DNA of 64,000 nt from Streptomyces toxytricini (lineage in GTDB: Bacteria; Actinomycetota; Actinomycetes; Streptomycetales; Streptomycetaceae), in the NCBI RefSeq assembly GCF_014649915.1, contig NZ_BMTY01000002.1:285463-349462 (forward strand), given 5' to 3'. Positions 7,128 through 15,379 of the stretch are shown here, one piece after another (position 1 is the stretch's first letter; each line of letters begins with the position of its first letter). A program made the position numbers and the translations under genes. The notes beneath the pieces are model-generated. The model ran no database searches and was not told where the DNA came from. It saw only the letters and a program-made list of their open reading frames with translations.

Positions 7128-10100
7128 CTAGTTCGAGCCGATCTTGGCGAGCAGGTCCACGATGCGGCCCTGCACGTCCTCCGAGGTGGCCCGCTCGGCG
7201 AGGAAGAGGACGCTCTCCCCGGACGCCAGCCGCGGCAGCGCCTCCGGTTCGATGCCGGCGGCCGTGTAGACGACCATCGGGGTCCGGCTGAGCAGGCCGT
7301 TCGCGCGGAGCCAGTCCACGATGCCGGCCCGCCGGCGGCGGACCTGCATGATGTCCATGACCACCAGGTTGGGCCGGATGCGGGCGGCGGTCTCCGCGGC
7401 GTCCGTGTCGGCGCCCGCACGTGCCACCTGCAGCCCGCGCCGCTCCAGCGCGGCCGTCAGGGCGGCCGCGATCTCGTCGCGCTCCTCGATCAGCAGCACC
7501 CGGGAGGGGTGCTGCTCGCTGTCGCGCGGCGCGAGCGCCTTCAACAGCACGGCCGGGTCCGCCCCGTACGCGGCGTCGCGCGAGGCGTGGCCGAGCCCGG
7601 CCGTGACGAGGACGGGCACCTCGGCGGCCACCGCGGCGGAGCGCAGCGACTGGAGGGCGGTCCGGGTGATCGGCCCGGTCAGCGGGTCCACGAACAGGGC
7701 GGCCGGGAACGCCGCTATCTGCGCGTCGACTTCCTCGCGGGAGTGGACGACGACGGGGCGGTAGCCGCGGTCATTGAGCGCCTGCTGCGTCTGCGGGTCG
7801 GGCGCGGGCCAGACCAGCAGCCGGCGCGGGTTGTCCAGCGGCTCGGGCGGCAGCTCGTCGTCGACGGGCGGCGGCGGTACGGGCCGGCTGACGACCTCCA
7901 CGGCGCCGCCGGGCCCGTCCAGCGGTTCGGGGCCCTCCGCGGCGCCCGCCTCGGGCGCCCCTATCGCGAAGGCGCGGCCCTGCGGGGCGGGCTCGGCGAG
8001 CCGCCGCCGGCGGCCGGAGCCGCCCGCACCGGTTGCGTCGGAGGCTGTGCCGGCCGCGGCGGCGGGGTCCACGGCGATGCCCTGGCCGATGGTGCCGAGG
8101 GCGCGCACGCTGATGGGCCGGCCCGGCTCGGCGGAGGCGTCCTGGGCCTGCCGCGCCCCGGGCACGGCAGGCCGGCCGGAGGCGTCGTCGCCGTCGGGCG
8201 CGGTCCGGGCACCGGGGACCGGCCACGCGGACGGGGCGGGGGGCTCGGCGAGGCGCCGCCGCCCGGTCGGCGGTACGGCCGCCTCCGCACCGGCGGCGGC
8301 CTGCTCGGCGGGGGTGCCGGCGGGGACCCCGGGCGTGCCGAGGGCCCGGCGGGCACGCCGCCCGGCCGGAGCGTCTCCCTCGGCGGACGCCGGTACGGGC
8401 CCGGGCACACCGGCGGGGACGGAGCCGGGCACGGTCCCGGCGGCGGACGGCCCGGCGGCGGGCTTCGCTGCCGGGGCGGCATCGCCGTTCGAGCCGGCGG
8501 CGGCCGGCACCGCGGGCGGCGGCGGGAAGCCGGGGGCACCGGGCGGGGTCGGCGGCGGCGTCGGGCCGGGCGGCAGCGCGAACCCGCCCTCCGGCGCGAC
8601 GGGCCGGGCCGGGGCTGCGGCGCCGGGCCCGCTCGGAACGGCCGGGCCGAGCCCCGTCGCGGGGACGGGGCCGCCGGGCCGTGCGACGGCCGCGGGACCC
8701 AGGGCGCGGCGGCGCCCTGCCGGGTGCTCGGTCACCGGAACGGGCGGCACGGCGGGCACGGGCGGCAGAGCGGGCACGGCTCCGCCCTGCGGCGGTACGG
8801 GCCGGGCGTCGCCGCCCTCGGGGCCGTTGTCGCCGTCGCGGCCCCGGCGGCGGCCGGTGCCCAGTCCGGCCGGGTTCACCGGGGACTGCGCGAGAGCAGC
8901 GGGACCGGCCGGTGCCGCCTCCGCGGCCGGGGCCTCGCCGCCCCGGCGGCGCCCGGACGGCAGCGCGAGCGCCCCGCCCGCGGCGGGCTCGTCCCGGTCC
9001 TCCAGAAAGGCGTCGACCCCGCGGCGGCCGCGGCGCCCGGTCCCCCGGCCGGCCTGCGGCTCGGGCTCCGGTTCGGGGTCGGTCTCCGGCTCCGGTTCCG
9101 GCTCGGGCAGGGTCACCATCCCGGCACCCGACCCGATCGGCAGTTCCAGTACGTACGCGCCGCCCGGCGCCCCGGGGACCTCGACGGTCTGGAGGACGCC
9201 CCCGTGCGCGGTCACGATGCCGCGCACGATCGGCTCGTGGACCGGGCTGCCGCCGTCGTACGGCCCGCGCACCTCGATGCGGACGACCTCGCCCCGCTGC
9301 GCCGCGGCGACGACGATCGTGGCGTCGCCGTAGCCGCTGCCCTGGGGGGTCTTCCCGGTGGCGTCCACCCCGGCGACGTCCGCCACGAGGTGGGCGAGCG
9401 CTGTCGCGACGCGGTCGGCGTCCACCTCGGCCTCGATGGTCGGCGCGTGGACGGCGAACTGGACCCGGCCCGGGCCGATCAGCTCGACGGCCGCGTCGAC
9501 TCCGGCCGCGACCACCCCGTTCATGAGGACGTTCTTCTTCTTCAGCTTCTCGCTGCCCGCGTCGAGGCGCTGGAAGCCGAGCACGTTGTCCACGAGTGCG
9601 GTCATCCGGGAGTACCCGGCGGCCAGGTGGTGCAGCAGCTGGTTGGCCTCGGGCCACAGCTGGCCCCCGTCGTCGGCGGCCAGTGTGGCCAGCTCGCCGC
9701 GCAGCTCCTCCAACGGCCCGCGCAGGGACTCGCCGAGGACGGCGACGAGCTGGGCGTGGCGCGCGGCCAGGGCGTCGAAGGGCCGACGGTCGGTGAAGGT
9801 CATGACCGCGCCGACGAGCATGTCGCCGTCGCGCACGGGGGAGGTGGTCAGGTCGACGGAGACCGGCTGCCCGGCCTTGTTCCACAGCACCTGCCCGCGG
9901 ACGCGGTGCTTGCGGCCGCTGCGCAGCGTGTCGGCGAGCGGCGACTCCTCGAAGGGGAACGGGGAGCCGTCGGCCCGGGAGTGCTGGATCAGGGCGTGCA
10001 GCTCCCGGTTGCCGAGGTCGGTGGCCCGGTAGCCGAGGATCTGGGCGGCCGCCGGGTTGACCAGGACGACCCGGCCTTCGGTGTCGGTGCCGACGACGCC

Positions 10101-10574
10101 CTCGGCGGCTGCGCGCAGGATCATCTCGGTCTGCCGCTGCGAGCGCGCGAGCTCGGCCTCGGTGTCCACGGTCTCGGACAGGTCCCGGACGACGAGCATC
10201 AGCAGCTCGTCGCCGGTGTACGAGGGCTGCGGCTCGCGGTAGGCGTCGCGGCCGTCGAGGTGGGCGTGGGTGACTTCGACGGGGAACTCGCTGCCGTCGG
10301 TGCGGCGCGCGACCATCCGCTTGGGCTTGGCGCGGCCGCCGTCGTCGTCGCCGGGCCGGCGCATCGAGCCGGGGATCAGCTTGGAGTCGAAGTCGGGGAA
10401 GAGGTCGAGCACGCCCCGGCCGACCAGGCCCGTGCCGGGGCTCTCCATGACCTCGAGGGCGATCGAATTCGCGTTGACGACGGTGCCGTTGGCGTTGACC
10501 AGCAGCAGCGCATCCGGAAGCGCGTCGAGTATTGCTGCGAGGCGAGCAGCGCCCCGGGATGGCCTGCTGCTCAC
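7128..10574 (-). CDS. Large PAS-containing hybrid sensor protein with degenerate kinase
   Basis: A 1148-residue cytoplasmic protein. In order: PAS domain (about 10-130), second PAS (about 145-265), a DHp-like helical pair (270-350), a degenerate HATPase-like region (375-485), a disordered Pro/Ala/Gly/Arg linker (486-916), then two receiver-like domains (917-1010 and 1024-1148). The H-box reads GESLRGPLEE, with Glu282 where the phospho-His should be, and the N-box reads LAHLVADV with the Asn lost; no DxGxG box is seen. The last receiver keeps Asp1074 (VVMDI) and an acidic pair but not the usual Lys. It therefore looks like a signalling scaffold or pseudokinase. GTG start with GGAGGAAG upstream. 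Followed by the ABM membrane protein gene. Confidence 0.8.
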   Translation of the reverse strand: MSSRPSRGAARLAAILDALPDALLLVNANGTVVNANSIALEVMESPGTGLVGRGVLDLFPDFDSKLIPGSMRRPGDDDGGRAKPKRMVARRTDGSEFPVEVTHAHLDGRDAYREPQPSYTGDELLMLVVRDLSETVDTEAELARSQRQTEMILRAAAEGVVGTDTEGRVVLVNPAAAQILGYRATDLGNRELHALIQHSRADGSPFPFEESPLADTLRSGRKHRVRGQVLWNKAGQPVSVDLTTSPVRDGDMLVGAVMTFTDRRPFDALAARHAQLVAVLGESLRGPLEELRGELATLAADDGGQLWPEANQLLHHLAAGYSRMTALVDNVLGFQRLDAGSEKLKKKNVLMNGVVAAGVDAAVELIGPGRVQFAVHAPTIEAEVDADRVATALAHLVADVAGVDATGKTPQGSGYGDATIVVAAAQRGEVVRIEVRGPYDGGSPVHEPIVRGIVTAHGGVLQTVEVPGAPGGAYVLELPIGSGAGMVTLPEPEPEPETDPEPEPEPQAGRGTGRRGRRGVDAFLEDRDEPAAGGALALPSGRRRGGEAPAAEAAPAGPAALAQSPVNPAGLGTGRRRGRDGDNGPEGGDARPVPPQGGAVPALPPVPAVPPVPVTEHPAGRRRALGPAAVARPGGPVPATGLGPAVPSGPGAAAPARPVAPEGGFALPPGPTPPPTPPGAPGFPPPPAVPAAAGSNGDAAPAAKPAAGPSAAGTVPGSVPAGVPGPVPASAEGDAPAGRRARRALGTPGVPAGTPAEQAAAGAEAAVPPTGRRRLAEPPAPSAWPVPGARTAPDGDDASGRPAVPGARQAQDASAEPGRPISVRALGTIGQGIAVDPAAAAGTASDATGAGGSGRRRRLAEPAPQGRAFAIGAPEAGAAEGPEPLDGPGGAVEVVSRPVPPPPVDDELPPEPLDNPRRLLVWPAPDPQTQQALNDRGYRPVVVHSREEVDAQIAAFPAALFVDPLTGPITRTALQSLRSAAVAAEVPVLVTAGLGHASRDAAYGADPAVLLKALAPRDSEQHPSRVLLIEERDEIAAALTAALERRGLQVARAGADTDAAETAARIRPNLVVMDIMQVRRRRAGIVDWLRANGLLSRTPMVVYTAAGIEPEALPRLASGESVLFLAERATSEDVQGRIVDLLAKIGSN

Positions 10575-10693
10575 GACGAGCTTCCTCCCTGACCAGGACT
10601 ACCGGCATGTCACGGGAGGAGTCTAAGGGCACCTCCCCGCCGCGGGGTGGCCGATGTCGGGGCGGCCACCCCGGCCCGCGGCATCGTCCCAGG

Positions 10694-11119
10694 TCAGGAG
10701 CGCCCCGCCGGAAGCACAGGTTCCAAGTTGTTCCAGCGGGCGATCTCGCATCCGTTCGTTCGCCGGAACGTGGCATTCACCTTTTGTCCGCGCCACGTTC
10801 CGGTGATGCGCGCGGTGGCCGGCCCGCCGTCCTGCAGGGTGCACATCTGCCGCCTGGGCTCGGCGGCGAACGGATCCGAGCCGTCCTGTGCGATGCGGTC
10901 GAGGCGGGCGCACGCCCGGTCGCGCTCGGGGTGGTTCCCGCCGGTGGGGCGGCATTCCAGGGCGTACTCCCCCTCCGCCCGCGGGTTGCCGGTGGCGGAC
11001 ACGGCGATGGTGAGGCGGTCGGGGCTGCTCAGCAGCCTGCTCAGGGGCAGTGGGGGCAGCGGGCCGGCGGCCGTGGCGGCCAGGACGGAGGTGACGGCGA
11101 AGGCGGCGAGTCGCAGCAT
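10694..11119 (-). CDS. Secreted subtilisin-inhibitor-like (SSI family) protein
   Basis: A 141-residue protein with a Sec signal peptide (roughly residues 1-22) and an SSI domain. Four Cys (56, 70, 93, 124) match the two SSI disulfides in spacing (14 and 31 residues against 15 and 30). The ITGTWRGQKV segment corresponds to the conserved VDGVWQG-type strand. The reactive-site loop reads MCTLQD, placing Leu95 at P1, which would favour subtilisin- or chymotrypsin-like proteases. These secreted inhibitors control extracellular proteases during growth and aerial development. ATG has GGAG seven bases upstream. Monocistronic by position. Confidence 0.85.
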   Translation of the reverse strand: MLRLAAFAVTSVLAATAAGPLPPLPLSRLLSSPDRLTIAVSATGNPRAEGEYALECRPTGGNHPERDRACARLDRIAQDGSDPFAAEPRRQMCTLQDGGPATARITGTWRGQKVNATFRRTNGCEIARWNNLEPVLPAGRS

Positions 11120-11320
11120 GGGGCACTCCAGGTCGTCCGTACGTCGTGCACCGGTACCAACGACGGCCCGGCGGAGCGCGTGACGGCCGCGGCGGCCGTG
11201 TGCCGGGAGTGATTAAGGCTTTGCCCTGTGACCGGCTGTCCTAGTACCGTGGGAGCGGATTGGTGACCGGCCCCGCGCCTGTGTCATCATCTGCACGCAC
11301 CCTCCTCGCGGGGGTGTGCT

Positions 11321-11411
11321 GGAGGCGTCGCCTAGTCCGGTCTATGGCGCCGCACTGCTAATGCGGTTTGGGGCTTACCCCCCATCGAGGGTTCAAATCC
11401 CTCCGCCTCCG
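11321..11411 (+). tRNA. tRNA-Ser (anticodon GCT)
   Basis: Acceptor arms GGAGGCG and CGCCTCC pair; the anticodon loop CTGCTAA gives GCT at 11357-11359; a long variable arm and the T-loop GGTTCAAATCC are present. 91 bases including the discriminator G. The 3' CCA is not encoded. Confidence 0.95.
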
Positions 11412-11420
11412 CAGCCACCG

Positions 11421-11448
11421 AAGCCCCGGTCCCCACGGACCGGGGCTT
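11421..11448 (+). terminator. Hairpin terminator after tRNA-Ser
   Basis: A perfect 12 bp stem (AAGCCCCGGTCC with its complement, loop CCAC) ten bases after the tRNA, followed by a short T-containing stretch. Confidence 0.8.
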
Positions 11449-11674
11449 CGCTGCTTTTCCGGTCGCGGCCGACGGCTGCACGGGCAGGTCCCCGAGGCTC
11501 CCGAAACCGGGGGCCGGCCCGGTACGACCGGGCCGCCCCTCAGTCCGGATGATCGCCCTCCGGGACGTTTTCGCAGGTCAGAGCCGGTTTGCTTAACGGA
11601 TTTCGCGTCCCGGCAAGGTCCATGTATTGTTGTTCTCGCAAGGCCAACGGGGCGAAAAACCCCGAGAAGCCCAA

Positions 11675-11747
11675 GCACTCGTAGCTTAACGGATAGAGCA
11701 TCTGACTACGGATCAGAAGGTTGCAGGTTCGAATCCTGCCGAGTGCA
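11675..11747 (+). tRNA. tRNA-Arg (anticodon ACG)
   Basis: Acceptor arms GCACTCG and CGAGTGC pair; anticodon loop CTACGGA gives ACG at 11708-11710; T-loop GGTTCGAATCC. 73 bases. The ACG anticodon is the substrate of TadA, which deaminates A34 to inosine; tadA is also in this window (27994). Confidence 0.95.
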
Positions 11748-11753
11748 CAGCCG

Positions 11754-11785
11754 AAGAGGCCCCCCGGTTCACCGGGGGGCCTCTT
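11754..11785 (+). terminator. Hairpin terminator after tRNA-Arg
   Basis: A perfect 15 bp stem starting AAGAGGCCCCCC with a two-base loop, seven bases after the tRNA end. Confidence 0.8.
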
Positions 11786-11850
11786 GCGTTGATCATGTAG
11801 CGACGCGTACGCAGACGGTCGGGCGTGCGGGGCCGCGGGAGGGACACCAG

Positions 11851-12285
11851 GTGGACGACATCGACCGGGCGCTCGTCCGGAACCTGCAGGAGGACGCCGG
11901 CCGGTCGTACGCGGCGCTCGGCGCAGCAGTCGGGCTCTCCGCCGGCGCCGCCCACGAGCGGGTCCGCAAGCTGCGCGAGCGCGGCGTCATCCGGCGGACC
12001 ACCGTCGAGGTGGACCCCGCCGCCGTCGGCAGCGGGGTGCTGGCCTACGTGATGGTCGACGCCAACGCATGGATGGGGGACTCCGCCGCCGCGTTCGCGG
12101 CGATCGCCGAGATCCAGGAGGCGCACGTCATCGCGGGCAGTGCCTCCGTCCTGGTGAAGGTGCGCACGGCCACGACCGAGCAGCTCCAGGACGTCCTGCG
12201 CCGTCTGTACGCCATCGACGGGGTCAGCGGAACGCAGGCCACCGTCGTGCTGGAGACCTTCTTCGAGCGGCCGGTCCCGCTGTGA
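11851..12285 (+). CDS. Lrp/AsnC family transcriptional regulator
   Basis: A 144-residue protein: N-terminal winged helix-turn-helix (about 1-60; GLSAGAAHERVRKLRERGVI) and C-terminal RAM/ligand-binding domain (about 65-140). Lrp-type regulators bind amino acids and form octamers on DNA. GTG start with GGGAGGG about eight bases upstream. Its stop overlaps the start of the DUF2797 gene (GTGA), so the two are coupled. The RAM domain is slightly divergent and no ligand can be predicted. Confidence 0.85.
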   Translation: MDDIDRALVRNLQEDAGRSYAALGAAVGLSAGAAHERVRKLRERGVIRRTTVEVDPAAVGSGVLAYVMVDANAWMGDSAAAFAAIAEIQEAHVIAGSASVLVKVRTATTEQLQDVLRRLYAIDGVSGTQATVVLETFFERPVPL

Positions 12286-13156
12286 CCTGGCGGTGCACCG
12301 GAATTCGCTGGAGCGGAGGCCGGCCGGCCGTCGGTTGGACCGCGGACGGCCGCGGCGAGCGCACCAGCCCGCTCGTGTACGGCGCCGGGCTCGCCTTCGC
12401 CGCCCGCGGGGAGCGGCGCTGCCTCGGCGTCCGGCGGGCCGGGAAGCGGACGCCGTGCCCGGCGGGCGCCGCCGTGCCCGCCGCGGCCGGGAACGCCCAG
12501 TGCCCCGAATGCGCCCGCCTGGACCGGTCGTTCTCCGTGGCCGCGGACACCAACGCCGGCGATCCCCGCCCCTACCGGGTCTACCTGGCCTGGTTCGGGC
12601 CCGGGCTGGCCAAGGTCGGGATCACGGCCGAGGAGCGGGGGGCGGCCCGGCTCCTGGAGCAGGGGGCCGTGTCGTGGGCCTGGCTCGGCCGCGGCCCGCT
12701 GATGGCAGGCCGGCGCACCGAGGAGCTGCTGCGGGCCGCCCTCGGCGTGCCCGACCGGATCCCGTACGCCCGCAAGCGCGCCGTCCGCAGCAGGCTGCCC
12801 GCGGCCGCCGACCGGGCCGGTGCGGTCGCCGCGCTGCACGCGGAGGCGGCTGCGCTGGAGGGATGGCCGCAGTCGCTGGAGCGGCTGCCCTGCGAGTCGT
12901 CGACCATGCCGCGGTGTTCGGGCTGGACGGGCTGGACGATCCTGCCCGCACGGTCACCGCGATGGCGTCCGGAGGGGCCGTCGCCGGCCGGCTGGCCGCC
13001 GCGGCCGGGCCCGACCTGCACTTCTCCGACGGGCTCGTCCTGGACACCCGCCTGCTCGCCGGGTGGGAACTCGTCGCCGCCGCCGGCCGCACCACCGACG
13101 TGCCGGTGGCCGCCGTGCCGTCCGGCGGCGGCGCCCGCCAGGACGGGCTCTTCTGA
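12282..13156 (+). pseudogene. DUF2797 protein gene with a one-base frameshift
   Basis: The first 205 or so codons from the GTG at 12282 encode a DUF2797 protein: CTGIRW start, a zinc-finger-like set of Cys (including QCPECARLDR), and a YRVYLAWFGPGLAKVGIT segment that resembles a GIY-YIG nuclease core. At about 12895 the frame breaks: the matching C-terminal part (VVDHAAVFGLDGLDD to GGGARQDGLF) continues in the -1 frame to 13156. Restoring one G (GAG-GTC-GTC for GAGTCGTC) joins both halves. If not repaired, translation runs into unrelated low-complexity sequence. It is either a recent null mutation or a sequencing error. Role unknown; the GTGA overlap ties it to the Lrp gene. Confidence 0.8.
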
Positions 13157-13266
13157 CGGGAGCCGGAGGACGAAGGGCACACCGCAAAGGTCAAATCTTG
13201 GATCCCTTCCGCCCGCAGGCCCCTTTTTCCGTGGACACGGGGCGGACCGCCGCAGAGGGTGGGGGC

Positions 13267-13605
13267 ATGACCGCCACACCCGTACCCGCATTCGAACCGC
13301 CCTACGTCATGGCCGTGTTCACCTCCGTCCGCACCCCCGACGACAGCGGCTACCCCGAGACCCTCGCCCGCATGGCGGAACTGGTCCGGGAGGTCCCCGG
13401 CTTCCTCGGATACGAGTCGGCCCGCACCCCGGGCGGCCTCGGCATCACCGTCTCCTACTTCCGCGACCACGAGGCGCTCGCCCGGTGGCGCCGCGAGGAG
13501 GAGCACCGGGCGGCCATGGAGCAGGGCCGCCGGGACTGGTACGAGAGCTACACCCTGCACGTCGGGACCGTCGAGCGGAGCCACGGATTTGACCGCGACG
13601 CCTGA
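13267..13605 (+). CDS. Antibiotic-biosynthesis-monooxygenase (ABM) fold protein
   Basis: A 112-residue dimeric alpha-beta barrel (ABM-like) protein: PYVMAVFTSVRTPDD strand, FLGYESARTPGGLGITVSYF and a RWRREEEHRAAMEQGR helix. Members act on small aromatic or quinone-like molecules or as oxidative-stress proteins. The ribosome site is weak (GAGGGTGGGGGC upstream). Its last 17 bases overlap the start of the amidohydrolase gene in another frame, which suggests coupled expression and possibly a shared small-molecule pathway. Substrate unknown. Confidence 0.8.
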   Translation: MTATPVPAFEPPYVMAVFTSVRTPDDSGYPETLARMAELVREVPGFLGYESARTPGGLGITVSYFRDHEALARWRREEEHRAAMEQGRRDWYESYTLHVGTVERSHGFDRDA

Positions 13606-14509
13606 CGCGGTGCGCGCCTTCCGGGAGCGGCTCGGCCTGCCCGGACTGGTCGACGTGCACACGCATTTCATGCCCGAACGGGTCCTCGCCAAGGTGTGGG
13701 ACTACTTCGACGCGGCGGGCCCGCTCACCGGTGTCGCGTGGCCCATCACCTACCGGCACGAGGAGGCCCGCCGGGTCGAGCTGCTGCGGGAGTTCGGCGT
13801 CCGCGCCTTCACCTCCATGCTCTATCCGCACAAGCCGCAGATGGCCGCCTGGCTCAACTCCTGGTCGGCCTCCTTCGCCGCCCGCACCCCCGACTGCCTG
13901 CACACGGCCACGTTCTTCCCGGAGCAGGGGGCCGCGGACTACGTCCGGCAGGCGGTCGAGTCCGGGGCCCGCGTCTTCAAGGCGCACCTGCAGGTGGGCG
14001 GCTACGACCCGAACGACGCGCTGCTCGAACCGGTGTGGGGCCTGCTCGCCGAGGCGGGCGTCCCGGTCGTCGTGCACTGCGGGTCGGGGCCCGTGCCGGG
14101 CAAGCACACCGGTCCCGGCCCCGTCGCCGCCCTGTTGGCCCGCCACCCCCGGCTGGCGCTGGTCGTCGCGCACATGGGCATGCCCGAGTACGGCGACTTC
14201 CTCGACCTCGCCGAGCGGTACCCGCGGGTGCACCTGGACACCACCATGGCCTTCACCGACTTCTCGGCGCAGTTCGGCACCTTCCCGCCGAGCGGTCTCG
14301 GACGGCTCGCGGACCTCGGCGACCGGATCCTCCTCGGCACCGACTTCCCGAACATCCCCTACCCCTACGAGCACCAGCTCGACTCCCTGGAGAGGCTCGG
14401 CCTCGGCGACGCCTGGCTGCGCGCCGTCTGCCACGACAACGGGGCCCGCCTCTTCGCCCTCGACCGTGCGGGCCCGCCGGCCCGGCCGGACCGCCCGGGC
14501 GCGGGCTGA
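13589..14509 (+). CDS. Amidohydrolase (amidohydrolase-2 family, metal-dependent)
   Basis: A 306-residue TIM-barrel hydrolase/decarboxylase of the amidohydrolase_2 group. Metal-binding motifs: VDVHTHF (His-x-His near residue 24), VVHCGSG after a central strand, VVAHMGMPE, and the C-terminal LLGTDFPNIPY Asp. Relatives include ACMSD-type decarboxylases and lactone hydrolases. The TTG start at 13589 has GGAG nine bases upstream and lies inside the preceding ABM gene. The C-terminus ends in a short Pro-rich tail. Exact substrate cannot be assigned. Confidence 0.85.
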   Translation: MTATPDAVRAFRERLGLPGLVDVHTHFMPERVLAKVWDYFDAAGPLTGVAWPITYRHEEARRVELLREFGVRAFTSMLYPHKPQMAAWLNSWSASFAARTPDCLHTATFFPEQGAADYVRQAVESGARVFKAHLQVGGYDPNDALLEPVWGLLAEAGVPVVVHCGSGPVPGKHTGPGPVAALLARHPRLALVVAHMGMPEYGDFLDLAERYPRVHLDTTMAFTDFSAQFGTFPPSGLGRLADLGDRILLGTDFPNIPYPYEHQLDSLERLGLGDAWLRAVCHDNGARLFALDRAGPPARPDRPGAG

Positions 14510-14608
14510 CGCCGCGGAGGAACGGCGACAGGAGGCCGGCGGGCGTTTCTCAGGGAATTCACAGACAAGGGCAAGAACGCTCTCAGAGGCGGCAGGGACG
14601 GTGGTCGC

Positions 14609-15379
14609 ATGACTGCGACGACCACCTCTCCTGCGTCCGCGTCCACCGGTCACGCCGCCGCCCTGGTGCGGCCCGACGGAGGGCCATGCCGGGTCCTCGT
14701 CGTCGACGACGAGGCGCCCCTGTCCGAACTGCTCTCCATGGCGATGCGCTACGAGGGCTGCGAGGTCCGCAGCGCCGGCGACGGGGCGGGTGCGGTGCGC
14801 GCCGCCCGGGAGTTCCGGCCGGACGTCGTCGTCCTCGACGTCATGCTCCCCGACATGGACGGTCTGACCGTCCTGGGGCACCTGCGGCGGGAGATCCCTC
14901 AGGTCCCGGTGCTGTTCCTGACCGCCAAGGACTCCGTCGAGGACCGGATCGCGGGCCTGACCGCCGGCGGCGACGACTACGTCACCAAGCCGTTCAGCCT
15001 GGAGGAGGTCGTCGCCCGGCTGCGCGGCCTGGTCCGCCGCTCGGGGGCCGCGCAGGCCGCCCGCGGCGGCTCCGTGCTGTGCGTGGGCGACCTGCTGCTG
15101 GACGAGGACAGCCACGAGGTGTCGCGAGCCGGCCGGGAGATCCACCTGACCGCCACCGAGTTCGAGCTGCTGCGCTACCTGATGCGCAATCCGCGGCGCG
15201 TGCTGAGCAAGGCGCAGATCCTGGACCGGGTGTGGTCGTACGACTTCGGCGGCCAGGCCAACGTGGTCGAGCTGTACATCTCCTACCTGCGGCGGAAGCT
15301 GGAGAGCGGCCCCGGCCTGCCGCCGATGATCCACACCCGGCGCGGGGCCGGATACCTGATCAAGCCGGCCGACCTGTGA
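14609..15379 (+). CDS. OmpR/PhoB-family response regulator
   Basis: A 256-residue two-component regulator. Receiver domain about 27-140 with acidic pair Asp33-Asp34, phospho-acceptor Asp77 (VVVLDVMLPDMDG) and TKPF Lys. Winged-helix DNA-binding domain about 155-252 (HLTATEFELLRYLM, DRVWSYDFGG, IHTRRGAGYLI). An unusual 26-residue Thr/Ser/Ala extension precedes the receiver. The stop overlaps the sensor kinase start (GTGA). The operon continues with the kinase and two membrane glycosyltransferases, which may be part of its regulon. Confidence 0.92.
   Translation: MTATTTSPASASTGHAAALVRPDGGPCRVLVVDDEAPLSELLSMAMRYEGCEVRSAGDGAGAVRAAREFRPDVVVLDVMLPDMDGLTVLGHLRREIPQVPVLFLTAKDSVEDRIAGLTAGGDDYVTKPFSLEEVVARLRGLVRRSGAAQAARGGSVLCVGDLLLDEDSHEVSRAGREIHLTATEFELLRYLMRNPRRVLSKAQILDRVWSYDFGGQANVVELYISYLRRKLESGPGLPPMIHTRRGAGYLIKPADL

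Noticed and set aside
7050..10592. Very long open frame on the plus strand opposite the pseudokinase gene (and similar opposite-strand frames elsewhere)
   Set aside because: At this GC content stop codons are rare, and the composition is a mirror of the real gene with no recognisable domain.
13267..14509. Remnant of an antibiotic gene cluster suggested by ABM-fold proteins
   Set aside because: There are no polyketide, peptide or terpene synthases, and ABM folds also occur in housekeeping proteins.
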